From CBDCWA01 sp046048295 (GTDB lineage Bacteria; Pseudomonadota; Alphaproteobacteria; Rhizobiales; Hyphomicrobiaceae), in the NCBI GenBank assembly GCA_046048295.1, contig JBJOGJ010000157.1, positions 1-9,328 on the forward strand: a stretch of 9,328 bases of DNA, given 5' to 3'. Under the pieces are notes generated by a model that was not told the origin of the DNA, ran no database searches, and saw nothing but the letters and a program-made list of their open reading frames with translations. Positions 1 through 8,021 of the stretch are shown piece after piece; position 1 is the stretch's first letter, and the number at the start of each line of letters is the position of its first letter. A program made the translations under genes and the position numbers.

Positions 1-972
1 GATGTCGATGCCGTAAGCCTGCGCAATGAACAGCGTGGCGAAGCTCATGTACATCATCGAACCGTCGAGGTTGAAGCTGTAGCCTAGCGGCAACATGAAT
101 CCGGACAATTGACGCGGGACGCCAAACTTGCTCAGCTGCTCCAGGAACTTCGGCAGCGCAGCTTCCGACGACGCAGTCGCGAAAGCCACCAGGATCGGCT
201 CAAGGATGTCGTGGATCAGTTGTCTCACACGCGTGCCGAGCACCAGGAAACCCGCCGTGATCAGGACGAGCCACAGGATCCCGAGCCCCAGGTAGAACTC
301 ACCGACCAGCTTGCCAAAGGTGACCAGGATGCCCAGTCCGTTGGTGGCAATGACGGAAGCCAAGGCACCGAACACGGCAAGCGGCGCAAGCCGCATCACA
401 TAGTGGGTGATCTGCAGCATCAGCTCGCCGAGCTGCTCGCAGGCGTGCAGCAGGACCTGAGCCCGTGATCTCAGCGCCGCCAAGGCGGCTCCGGCAAACA
501 GCGAGAAAACGAGGATCTGCAGGATGTTGTTGCTCGCCATCGCGTCGATCACTGACGAAGGGAACAGTTTGAGTATGAAATCGCTCAGGTTGGGCACAGT
601 CTGCACCGCCAGCCCGTCCGAGCCGGGCCGGACCAGATCAAGGTCGTAGCCCGGCTCGAACACATTGACCAGCACCAGCCCCAGCGACAGCGAGACCACG
701 CTAGCGCCCAGAAACCAGAGCATGGCGTACAAGCCGATGCGCCCGATCTTCTCGCTGTCGCCCATGTGTGCGATGCCGACAACGATCGTGGCGAAAACGA
801 GCGGCGCAATGATCATCTTGATCAGCTTGAGGAAGATGTCTGGCAGGAGTTTCAGATATCCGGAAGCCGTGGCGAGCGATGCCGCGTCGGTCGCGAGCAG
901 CTGGTGCACGGCGTAGCCGAGCAGCACGCCCAGGATCATCGCGATCGAGATGTCCCTCGCGAGGCGGTTCAC
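1..972 (-). CDS. Dicarboxylate/glutamate:cation symporter, GltP/DctA type (3' end outside window)
   Basis: This is an inner-membrane secondary transporter of the DAACS family, which takes up glutamate, aspartate or C4-dicarboxylates with protons or sodium. The frame is open from a GTG at 972-970 to base 1 (324 residues); the family is usually about 420-440 residues, so roughly the last 100 are missing. Visible hallmarks are an N-terminal LIKMIIAPLVF stretch (about 50-60) followed by VVGIAHMGD, the hairpin-1 serine motif TASSEAALP (266-274), and GYSFNLDGS (297-305) followed by FIAQAYGID. From memory of E. coli proteins, TASSE and YGID look more like GltP than DctA, favouring glutamate/aspartate. 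The substrate-binding helix 8 is beyond the edge, so specificity is not settled. The GTG overlaps the TGA of the upstream gamma-glutamyltransferase by four bases (GTGA) and has no clear Shine-Dalgarno of its own, suggesting translational coupling. The next in-frame ATG, at codon 12, would cut into the first membrane helix. Confidence 0.9.
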   Translation of the reverse strand, partial: MNRLARDISIAMILGVLLGYAVHQLLATDAASLATASGYLKLLPDIFLKLIKMIIAPLVFATIVVGIAHMGDSEKIGRIGLYAMLWFLGASVVSLSLGLVLVNVFEPGYDLDLVRPGSDGLAVQTVPNLSDFILKLFPSSVIDAMASNNILQILVFSLFAGAALAALRSRAQVLLHACEQLGELMLQITHYVMRLAPLAVFGALASVIATNGLGILVTFGKLVGEFYLGLGILWLVLITAGFLVLGTRVRQLIHDILEPILVAFATASSEAALPKFLEQLSKFGVPRQLSGFMLPLGYSFNLDGSMMYMSFATLFIAQAYGIDI

Positions 973-2684
973 GGTGCGACGGCGAGCGCGCCGGGCCGCC
1001 TCGGATCCGCCGACCCCTGGTACAGGCCGTTCTCGATGATGATGGACTGCGCGCTACCCATCGTCTCATCCGAGGTGACCGGGTGGCCGAACCGCTTCAG
1101 CAGCGCGACAGTGTCCGGATTGAAGTTCGGCTCGACACGCAGCGGGTCGCTGTTGCCCTGATAGATGCGCGGCTGATGGGTGGCCTCGTCGATGTTGAGA
1201 CGAAAATCTACGACGTTGACGATGATCTGCAGCACGGTGTCAATGATCGTACTGCCGCCAGGTGTGCCCGTGACCAGCCACGGCTTGCCGTCCTTCATGA
1301 CAAACGTTGGCATCATCGTCGAAAGCATCCGTTTGCCGGGCGACATCGCGTTGAGGGGCGGCGCAGTGCCATCGCGCACCGAGGCGAGGGCTGCCTCGTG
1401 CGCAAAGTTGTTCATCTGGTTGTTCAGCAGGATGCCTGTGCCTGCAATCATCACGCCGGATCCGAAATCGGCGCCGAGTGTGTAGGTGGTGCTGACGACA
1501 TTGCCTTCGGCATCGGCAACCGAAAAATGCGTGGTGGAAGGGCTCTCGAAGGGCCAAGGGTTGCCAGCACCGAGTTGCCTGGCACGACGTGCGCGCCTGG
1601 GGTCGATGAGGCGCGACCGCTGCCGCGCATAGTCCTTGGAAAGGAAACCCGCCACCGGAGCCTTCACGAAGTCCGTGTCGCCGAGAAACCGGAATCGATC
1701 CGCGTAGCCGAGTTTCATCGATTCCGCCATCAGGTGGATCGACTTCGCGGATCCTGCTCCGGCGCCCGCCAACTCGAAGTTCTCCAGAATGTTCAGCATG
1801 TTGATCAGCGTGGCCCCACCGGCACTGGCCGGTGGCGACGTGACCACCGACAGGCCGCGATAGGTGCCGCGCAGGGGCTCCCGCACCATCGGCCGATAGG
1901 CAGCCAGATCGGCAGTGGTGATCAATCCACCATGGGCTTGCATGTCGCTTGCGATCCTCTCCGCCACAGGGCCTGCGTAGAAGCCCGCAGCGCCCCGCTC
2001 GGCGATCTGGGTGAGCGTCCAGGCAAGATCCGGCTGCTTCAAGACGTCGCCCGCCCGATAGGCTGTCCCATCGGCCTTGAAATAATTCGTGCGGGCAGCC
2101 TCGCTGGCCTTGAGGCGTTCGCGGCCCCAGACGAACGAGAAGGCCTCGTCTGGCGAGAGTGCGACGCCGTCGCGCGCCAGCACAATGGCCGGGGAGACCA
2201 GATCAGCCCAGGCCAGCTTGCCGAAGCTCTGGTGTGCAGCGAAAAGGCCCGCCACCGTACCAGGCACGGCAGGAGCACGGTAGCCACGAGTTGCCGCGTC
2301 GGACTCCCTGCCGTTCTCGTCGATGAACATGTCGAGCGTCGCCTTGCCGGGTGCGACGGAACGGAAGTCGAAAAACCGCTGGGTACCGGATCTTGAGTCG
2401 TGGACCAGCATGAAGCCGTCTCCGCCGATGTTGCCTGCCCGTGGCAATGTCACGGCCAGGGCAAACCCCATCGCCACCGCGGCATCCACCGCATTGCCAC
2501 CGCGGCGGATGATGTCGGCCCCAACCCGCGACGCAATCGCGCTCTGGGATACGACCATGCCGTGTTCGCCGATGACCGGCGAGTGGATGCTTGGATACTC
2601 GAGCAGCTGCTTTTGGAGGGCAGCGCCGGCGGAGCACCAGAACAGGGTGCCGAGCACGAATCCCAGCAGCACAGGTCGTCTCAT
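969..2684 (-). CDS. ggt: Gamma-glutamyltransferase (GGT), periplasmic, with atypical donor-site residues
   Basis: This is an Ntn-hydrolase that splits gamma-glutamyl bonds, as in glutathione and gamma-glutamyl peptides, and passes the acyl group to water or an amino acid. It has 571 residues, the normal length (E. coli about 580). A Sec-type signal covers about residues 1-22 (hydrophobic core, then SAGAA), so it acts in the periplasm. The self-cleavage site and nucleophile are at TTHFSV (Thr384), with the helper Thr402. Also kept are FDFRSVAP (Arg108, carboxylate binding), Gln423, a Ser455-Thr456 pair in place of Ser-Ser, and the oxyanion glycines in TPGGS (476-477). The lid-loop region (about 426-455) aligns without gaps. 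Odd: the positions of E. coli Asn411 and Asp433, which bind the glutamyl alpha-amino group, are Gly404 and Asn426 here. Start: ATG at 2684 with GGGAGA six bases upstream, lying inside the end of the preceding gene. The family is certain; the preferred donor is not. Confidence 0.95.
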   Translation of the reverse strand: MRRPVLLGFVLGTLFWCSAGAALQKQLLEYPSIHSPVIGEHGMVVSQSAIASRVGADIIRRGGNAVDAAVAMGFALAVTLPRAGNIGGDGFMLVHDSRSGTQRFFDFRSVAPGKATLDMFIDENGRESDAATRGYRAPAVPGTVAGLFAAHQSFGKLAWADLVSPAIVLARDGVALSPDEAFSFVWGRERLKASEAARTNYFKADGTAYRAGDVLKQPDLAWTLTQIAERGAAGFYAGPVAERIASDMQAHGGLITTADLAAYRPMVREPLRGTYRGLSVVTSPPASAGGATLINMLNILENFELAGAGAGSAKSIHLMAESMKLGYADRFRFLGDTDFVKAPVAGFLSKDYARQRSRLIDPRRARRARQLGAGNPWPFESPSTTHFSVADAEGNVVSTTYTLGADFGSGVMIAGTGILLNNQMNNFAHEAALASVRDGTAPPLNAMSPGKRMLSTMMPTFVMKDGKPWLVTGTPGGSTIIDTVLQIIVNVVDFRLNIDEATHQPRIYQGNSDPLRVEPNFNPDTVALLKRFGHPVTSDETMGSAQSIIIENGLYQGSADPRRPGALAVAP

Positions 2685-2686
2685 GA

Positions 2687-4045
2687 TCAGTCTCCCGCAA
2701 TTTGTCTCGCCAGCCGCTCCGCCGTTCCCATGGCGAAGGTCCAGCCGAGCATGCCGTGCCCGACGTTGAGTGCGAGCCTCGGGCTCAGGCAGCGCACGAC
2801 GGGCAGCGACGTCGGCGTCATCGGACGCAGGCCGGCCCAGCCATCACTGGCACGGTCATAGTCCGCTGCCGAAGGCATCGCCTCGCGCGCGGATGTGACA
2901 AGGGTTGCCAGCCTTCGCGGGTCGACACTGAGCTCGCGCATCCCCAACTCGGCGAGGCCCGCCACCCGGACTGTTTCACCGAGCTGGCACATGACCCACT
3001 TGCGCGCCACATCCGTGATGCTGTGGCGCGGCACACCGTTGCCGCTCGGCGCGTTGAACGAATAGCCCTTCATTGGGACGAGCGTATCCCCGCAGCCCAG
3101 GCTGCGCATGAGGGCGCCCGACTGCATGCCTCCGCAAAGCACGAGGGTTTCCGCGGAGAGCGTCTCTCCGACAGCCGTGACTGCCTCGGCGCGCCGCCCG
3201 GCATCGTGTACTTGAAGGATCGGGGTGCCTAGCCGGACGTCCACCGCGTACTGGTCGCGCAATAGCGCCAGCATCGCCTGGCAGAACCGGAACGGATCAC
3301 CGACCTCCTCCTGCGGTGAGTGGACGGCGCCAGCAAATCGGCCCGCGCGACAGGAGAGCGCCGGCTCCACGTCGAGCGCTTCGCGATAGGTAAGCAGTTC
3401 CTGGTGCGCGCCGTGCTGGCGCTTTAGCTTGACGATCCCGCCCGCCGCAGCGAACGTCGAGGGATCGTCGTGGACGTGGATCTTGCCGGCCCTGCGATGC
3501 GCGAAATCGAGCGGATGCTGTTCCAGCAGCGAATGCAGCGCCGCACGCGACTCCAGTCCAAGGCGCAGGCCCTCGAGCGTATTCGCACGAAAGCTGGCCG
3601 GCGCTGCGTTCCGGACGAACTTCAGCAGCCAAAGGAAGTAATGGGCATCTAATGGCAGGCGCCAGCGGAACACCGGATCGAGTCCCAGCAGCAACCCCGG
3701 CGCCCGGCGCAGCAGCGAAGGGCTCGCCAGCGCGTCGGTGTACACGTAACTGAGCTGCGCACCGTTCGCGCGCGACGTGCCCATGCCAGCGCCGTTCGCG
3801 GCGTCGACGAGCGTGACGGCGATCTGCCGACGTACCAGCGCATATGCGGTGGCGACCCCTACCACGCCCGCGCCAATCACGATCGCTGAGCGCGGCCTGC
3901 CACCCGAGCCCGGGGCGCTGGGAGAAAATCGCGACCGATGCGATGCGGCAGTCAGGAATGAGTCGGACATGGAAATCATGCTACGTCCGTCAATCAAAGC
4001 ATCCAAGGATCGAGCGGAACCATTCGGACGGATGGCCATAGCCAT
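2687..4045 (-). CDS. DadA-like FAD-dependent D-amino acid dehydrogenase
   Basis: This is a flavoprotein of the DAO superfamily resembling the small subunit of D-amino acid dehydrogenase, which oxidatively deaminates D-amino acids to 2-oxo acids and passes electrons to the respiratory chain at the inner membrane. The FAD-binding motif IGAGVVG lies at 57-63, with the matching acidic residue at the end of strand 2 (LVDA). DadA-type signatures follow: VPMKGYSF (about 323-330), GLRPMTPTSLPVV (405-417) and NVGHGMLGWTFAMG (427-440). The open frame has 452 codons, and E. coli DadA (432 residues) begins almost at its FAD motif, so about 50 N-terminal residues are extra. ATGs at 4045, 4039, 3979 and 3970 are all possible and none has a good Shine-Dalgarno; 3979 or 3970 would give a more usual length. 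The C-terminus ends about 30 residues earlier than in E. coli. It sits three bases after the LysR gene and two before ggt. Glycine, sarcosine or proline-type oxidoreductases are alternatives. Confidence 0.85.
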   Translation of the reverse strand: MAMAIRPNGSARSLDALIDGRSMISMSDSFLTAASHRSRFSPSAPGSGGRPRSAIVIGAGVVGVATAYALVRRQIAVTLVDAANGAGMGTSRANGAQLSYVYTDALASPSLLRRAPGLLLGLDPVFRWRLPLDAHYFLWLLKFVRNAAPASFRANTLEGLRLGLESRAALHSLLEQHPLDFAHRRAGKIHVHDDPSTFAAAGGIVKLKRQHGAHQELLTYREALDVEPALSCRAGRFAGAVHSPQEEVGDPFRFCQAMLALLRDQYAVDVRLGTPILQVHDAGRRAEAVTAVGETLSAETLVLCGGMQSGALMRSLGCGDTLVPMKGYSFNAPSGNGVPRHSITDVARKWVMCQLGETVRVAGLAELGMRELSVDPRRLATLVTSAREAMPSAADYDRASDGWAGLRPMTPTSLPVVRCLSPRLALNVGHGMLGWTFAMGTAERLARQIAGD

Positions 4046-4048
4046 GAT

Positions 4049-4954
4049 CTATACGGACGCCGCGCGGCGCACGCGGGATCGGATGACCCGCTCGACACAC
4101 TTGACGAAGCGCGTGCCCAGGACAGACAGCGGGCGATCCTGCAGCCACGCTGCGTGGACACCGTAAGTGAGCGGCGGCGAGATCCCGAAAACGTCGACGC
4201 AGCCTGCATCGAGCGTGTGCGCGGTAAACTCATCAACCATCGAGACACCGCAGCCGAATCGAACCAGACCTGCGGCGACGTAGTACGTGCCGACCGAGGC
4301 GATCTCGCGCACTGCGACGCCGGCCCGCACGAGTGCCGCTGCAGCAAGCGCACCGATTGGTCCGCTGGTGGCAACGCCGACCATGTCGTGTCCCTGAAGC
4401 TCTGTGAGGGTCAGGGATGTCCGGCGCGGATCAAACGTGCCCTTCGGCGCGATGATCCGCAGTTCCGCCGACGAGAGCTTGCGCATCGCGAGCCGTGGAT
4501 GGGGCAAGGGGTCGTAGCCGAAAGCGAGGTCGCATTCGCGCTCGTACAGGGAGCGCAGCATGTCGTTGTGGTGCAGGGTCTGCACGGAGAACGTCACGCC
4601 GCCGTGCCTGCTCCGAAACTCGGCTACTGCCGCTGGCACGACGTCCAGGCCGAGCGAGGGCACGACCCCGAGGCGCAGGTGCCCCGCGCCAACACCCGCA
4701 AGATTCCGCACGGTCTGACGCAGAGAGTCGATGCGCCGCATCGCATCGTCGACCTCCCGGAACAGTGCATGCGCCTCGTCGGTAGGCACCAGTCGGCCAC
4801 GGCTCAGCTGGAACAGGGTGAGTCCCAGCTGAACTTCCGTGTGCCGCAGCACTTTGCTCACGGACGGCTGCGACACGCTCAGCGCGTGGGCCGCCGCGCT
4901 GATCGAGCCGTTCGAGTAGACGGCGTGGAAGACTTCGATCTGGCGAAGGCGCAT
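4049..4954 (-). CDS. LysR-type transcriptional regulator
   Basis: This is a 301-residue LysR-family regulator, a typical length. The N-terminal winged helix-turn-helix covers about 1-60, with RQIEVFHAVYSNGSISAAAHAL followed by the recognition helix SVSQPSVSKVLRHTE (26-40) and the wing LFQLSRGRLVPT (47-58); the usual Gly shortly after the wing is Ala61. A linker helix (about 60-88) leads to a periplasmic-binding-protein-like effector domain (about 92-295). The start of the protein recalls OccR/NocR-type regulators of opine and amino-acid catabolism, but that is an impression only. The ATG at 4954 has a weak GGAA seven bases upstream. Unusually for this family, the gene is not divergent from its likely targets: it lies inside the run of same-strand genes, 43 bases after the receptor and three before the DadA-like gene, so it is probably co-transcribed and autoregulated. 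Its likely operator is the palindrome at 8122-8140. Confidence 0.93.
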   Translation of the reverse strand: MRLRQIEVFHAVYSNGSISAAAHALSVSQPSVSKVLRHTEVQLGLTLFQLSRGRLVPTDEAHALFREVDDAMRRIDSLRQTVRNLAGVGAGHLRLGVVPSLGLDVVPAAVAEFRSRHGGVTFSVQTLHHNDMLRSLYERECDLAFGYDPLPHPRLAMRKLSSAELRIIAPKGTFDPRRTSLTLTELQGHDMVGVATSGPIGALAAAALVRAGVAVREIASVGTYYVAAGLVRFGCGVSMVDEFTAHTLDAGCVDVFGISPPLTYGVHAAWLQDRPLSVLGTRFVKCVERVIRSRVRRAASV

Positions 4955-4974
4955 CTACCGGTTCCGAAGCCTGC

Positions 4975-4988
4975 GCGGCGAATGCCGC
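4975..4988 (-). other. Small perfect hairpin between receptor and LysR genes
   Basis: In the 43-base gap after the receptor stop codon there is a perfect GC-only 5-bp inverted repeat (GCGGC, GCCGC) around a four-base loop. There is no T-run after it on the minus strand, so it is not a classical terminator. It could stabilise the receptor mRNA 3' end or slow polymerase, lowering regulator expression relative to the receptor. A stem this short could be chance in GC-rich DNA. Confidence 0.3.
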
Positions 4989-4997
4989 TCAGGACGT

Positions 4998-7900
4998 CTA
5001 GAACTCCTTGCTGACCTCCAGGTAGATGAAGCGTCCGACGCCGTCGTGCAGTGAGCCGAGGAATCCGTAGTTGGATGAGTACAGTGGCGGCTGCTTGTCG
5101 AAGACATTGCGGGCCCCGACACGAAGGCGCGAGTCCTGCAGCGGCCCAGTGGCGGCGAAACGATACTGCGCGTGCACGTTGGTCGTGGTCACAGCCTCAA
5201 GTTTGAAGAACTCGCCATTCACTTGGCTCGTGCCCGTATCGAACACCGGACCCACATGACTGACCAGAACGCCGGCGCTGACCGGCCCCTTGCGCCAGGA
5301 GAAATCCGCCGCCAGCCGCCACTCGGGATTGCCGTTGACCTCGATCTGGCTGCCCGCCTGGGTGATGGTGATGCCCGTGCCCAGTGTGCCTGCTGCGTTC
5401 GCGGCGATCAGCTCCGATTGGAGCGCTGAGGGTTCCTGCTCGAACTTCGTCAACTTCGATGCAGACAACTCGACTTCGAAACTGCCGAGGCGCGTGCCCC
5501 GCAGTTCATAGGATGCACTGAAGTCGATGCCCGTCAGCTCGCGGGGTCCAAGGTTGAAATAGTTGTCCTGCACGAATGAGAGTTCGCCAACCAACTGCGT
5601 GCCGACCGGCGCGAGACGAACCACATTGGGATTGTTCTTGCCGCTCTGCCGCAGCAGGTAGTCGTACAGGATCTGATTCTGGGCGCCTTGGATGCCGATG
5701 ACGCCGCGCTCCTTCAGCGACCAGTAGTCGGCTGTCAGCGTGATGCTCGGGTGCGGCTGGAACACGACGCCCGCCGAGACCGTGTAGGCGTTCTCAGGGC
5801 TCAGCTGCTGGTTGCCCGCGCGAACCTCCAGCGTGCTCACGCCGCTGCAGGTCGTGGCGTTGATGCGGCACGCCGCATAGTCAGTGCGCGTGTTGCTGAC
5901 CTGTGTGCCGGCACTGTAGAACTGGGCAAGGTTAGGTGCACGGTAACTCTGTGACCACGACCCGCGGATCTTCAACGCGTCGATCACACCCCAGGCCCCT
6001 GCGAGCTTTGCCTTGAGCACATTGCCGAAATCCGAGTAGTACTCGTCCCGCGCAGCAAGCTGGAAGTCCAGGGATTTGACCAGCGGAACGTCCATCTCGC
6101 CGGAGACGACCGGCAGCGCGAACTCCAGAAAGGCCGATGCCACAGTCCGCTGCGCCTTGACATCCGGAGCGGCGCTGGCCCCCATCAGATCCGTGTCATA
6201 GCGGATGCCGCTCACGGTGTTCAGGTAGGTGATCGTTCCATCCAGGCGCGGGTCCCGGTCATCCTCGAAGGTCTCACGTCGAACTTCGGCGCCGGCAGCG
6301 AAACCCAGCCCGCCCGCGGGCAGCGCGACAATCTCGGGGCTGGAAAGCTTGAAGTCGAGGGTTGCCAGCGAAGTCCGGCCGATCCTGTTGGCGTCAACAA
6401 GGAACGAATCGATGGTCGCGGCGTTCGACGCGGTGCTGTCACCAATCGAGAAGTTCGACGGGTCGCCACCATTGAACGGGTTGTAGGCGTCAGGCGTTGA
6501 GCGCGCGAGCGCCTGTTGGAACAGCGTGTTGCTGATCAGGTTACGGGTCTCGTCATTGGTGCGCGCCGCCGAATAGGTCAGCGCAGACTCCCAGCTGAAC
6601 CCTTTCCACTCACCACGAAGGCCGGCCAGACCGCGCACCATGTCGTCCGTCACGATGAAGGTTCTCGGACCTGCATCCACGGGCCGATAGTTGGTGATGG
6701 TCAGCGCCAGACCTCCCTCGGGCACCCCCGTAAGACCCGCCAGCCGGTTCTGATTCGCGACTCCGTTCAGGGTCGTCGGACCGAACGGGTTGTAGTAGTT
6801 GGTCGCCGGAATCGTGATGACTGCGCTGGAGATTGGCGCAGACTGCTCGCGCTGCCCTGTGAGTTCGGCGTGGTAGTAACCGAGCTCACTGAAGAACTCC
6901 ATTTCGCCGAGTGTCTTGCTGAACGTGCCGAACAGATTGACGCGATCCAATTCGCCGCGGATTGAACGATCCGGGTTCTCGTCATAGCGCAACACGCGAC
7001 TTGTGGCGCCGGTGATGCCGCCGCTGCGAAGGCACAGGTTGCCCGCATAAGCCGTACTGGAACAGCCGGCCGCGGTGTTCGCTGTCGGCTCGACATGGAA
7101 CGCGCCGGAGGCAGTCAGGGCGACCGTACCTTGGCGCACGATCGGGTTCGTCGTCGGAAAGACGCGGAATGCACCCCACGGCGAGGATGTCGACCGGTTG
7201 TCGAAGGATGTATCTCCTTCCCAGGGAGTCCCGATCAACGCGTTGCGGTGATCTTCGCTGATGGAGTAGTCCCGTTCATTCGTGAACAGCGGCGTCCGGT
7301 GCGTAAAGCTGCCGAACAGCATCAGCCGCGCCCCCGACTTCGTCTCCGTGCCGGCCTTGGCAGAGATCGTGGTCTCTTCCGTGCCATCCGCCGCGCCGTA
7401 GCGCGCATTCAGCCGCACGCCTTCGAAGCGGTCGTCCAAGACGACGTTCACGACGCCGGCCACGGCATCAGCGCCATAGATGGCTGCGGCACCATCGCGG
7501 AGAACCTCGATGCGGCGTACTGCGCCAACGGGCAGTGAATTGGTGTTCGCCGTCTGCACAGGAACGAAGTTTTCGGTCTGCGTGCCCGGGGTCAGGATCA
7601 TCCGCCGACCGTTCAGCAGCACCAGCGTATTGCCGGTGCCGACGCTGCGCAGGTTGATCGACGCGTTGTCGCCGCGGGCGTCGTTGAGATTGCCGGTCGT
7701 TCGTGCTTCCTGGAACTGGACATCGCCAGCCTGTGGCAGCGAGCGGAAAAGATCGTCACCGGAAATGCTGCCCGTGGCGGCGATCCGCTCTTCGCTGAGC
7801 ACCGACACGGGAAGCGCGCCGGCCGCGCTTGCACCCTGGATGCGGCTGCCGACGACGACAACCTCGGTCAACTCGCCGTCCGCAGCGTTGCCTGTACCTG

Positions 7901-8018
7901 CCGCCGGGGAGGCAGGCGCGGACTGGGCCGCGACCGCACCACACGCCAGGGTAACCAGTGTGGTCGCCGCAAGCACCGCAATACCTTTCGACGACGACGT
8001 CTCGGTCATCCGCTTCAT
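4998..8018 (-). CDS. TonB-dependent outer-membrane receptor
   Basis: This is an outer-membrane active transporter driven by TonB-ExbBD. From the chosen start it has 1006 residues. A signal peptide (about 1-31: basic start, hydrophobic core, GAVAAQS) is followed by a low-complexity Ala/Pro linker and a TonB-box-like ELTEVVVVG (49-57), with no N-terminal signalling (STN) domain. The plug domain (about 60-196) shows LPVSVLS, NLRSVGTGNTLVLLNGRR, and IEVLRDGAAAIYGADAVAGVVNVV. The rest is the beta-barrel, with SYRAPNL (691-697), GARNVFDKQPP (968-978) and a C-terminal strand ending in Phe. Two YNPF motifs (409, 512) and two Cys pairs (319/329, 717/724) lie in probable external loops. The ATG at 8018 is preferred because GGGAGA sits about six bases upstream and a signal peptide follows directly; the frame stays open to an ATG at 8084, which would add 22 polar residues. 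It is the first gene of the putative operon. The substrate cannot be read from sequence; its neighbours suggest a peptide or amino-acid conjugate. Confidence 0.95.
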   Translation of the reverse strand: MKRMTETSSSKGIAVLAATTLVTLACGAVAAQSAPASPAAGTGNAADGELTEVVVVGSRIQGASAAGALPVSVLSEERIAATGSISGDDLFRSLPQAGDVQFQEARTTGNLNDARGDNASINLRSVGTGNTLVLLNGRRMILTPGTQTENFVPVQTANTNSLPVGAVRRIEVLRDGAAAIYGADAVAGVVNVVLDDRFEGVRLNARYGAADGTEETTISAKAGTETKSGARLMLFGSFTHRTPLFTNERDYSISEDHRNALIGTPWEGDTSFDNRSTSSPWGAFRVFPTTNPIVRQGTVALTASGAFHVEPTANTAAGCSSTAYAGNLCLRSGGITGATSRVLRYDENPDRSIRGELDRVNLFGTFSKTLGEMEFFSELGYYHAELTGQREQSAPISSAVITIPATNYYNPFGPTTLNGVANQNRLAGLTGVPEGGLALTITNYRPVDAGPRTFIVTDDMVRGLAGLRGEWKGFSWESALTYSAARTNDETRNLISNTLFQQALARSTPDAYNPFNGGDPSNFSIGDSTASNAATIDSFLVDANRIGRTSLATLDFKLSSPEIVALPAGGLGFAAGAEVRRETFEDDRDPRLDGTITYLNTVSGIRYDTDLMGASAAPDVKAQRTVASAFLEFALPVVSGEMDVPLVKSLDFQLAARDEYYSDFGNVLKAKLAGAWGVIDALKIRGSWSQSYRAPNLAQFYSAGTQVSNTRTDYAACRINATTCSGVSTLEVRAGNQQLSPENAYTVSAGVVFQPHPSITLTADYWSLKERGVIGIQGAQNQILYDYLLRQSGKNNPNVVRLAPVGTQLVGELSFVQDNYFNLGPRELTGIDFSASYELRGTRLGSFEVELSASKLTKFEQEPSALQSELIAANAAGTLGTGITITQAGSQIEVNGNPEWRLAADFSWRKGPVSAGVLVSHVGPVFDTGTSQVNGEFFKLEAVTTTNVHAQYRFAATGPLQDSRLRVGARNVFDKQPPLYSSNYGFLGSLHDGVGRFIYLEVSKEF

Positions 8019-8021
8019 GTT

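Noticed and set aside
585..1069. Short minus-strand open frames suggesting a frameshift in the symporter
   Set aside because: Translating from the GTG at 972 gives one uninterrupted symporter frame to base 1; the short frames are in other phases.
879..2396. 505-codon open frame on the plus strand opposite ggt
   Set aside because: It is rich in Arg, His and Gly with no domain signature, and lies antisense to a GGT with intact catalytic motifs; this is a normal shadow in GC-rich DNA.
4154..5014. 286-codon open frame on the plus strand opposite the LysR gene
   Set aside because: Composition is shadow-like and the opposite strand encodes a full-length LysR regulator.
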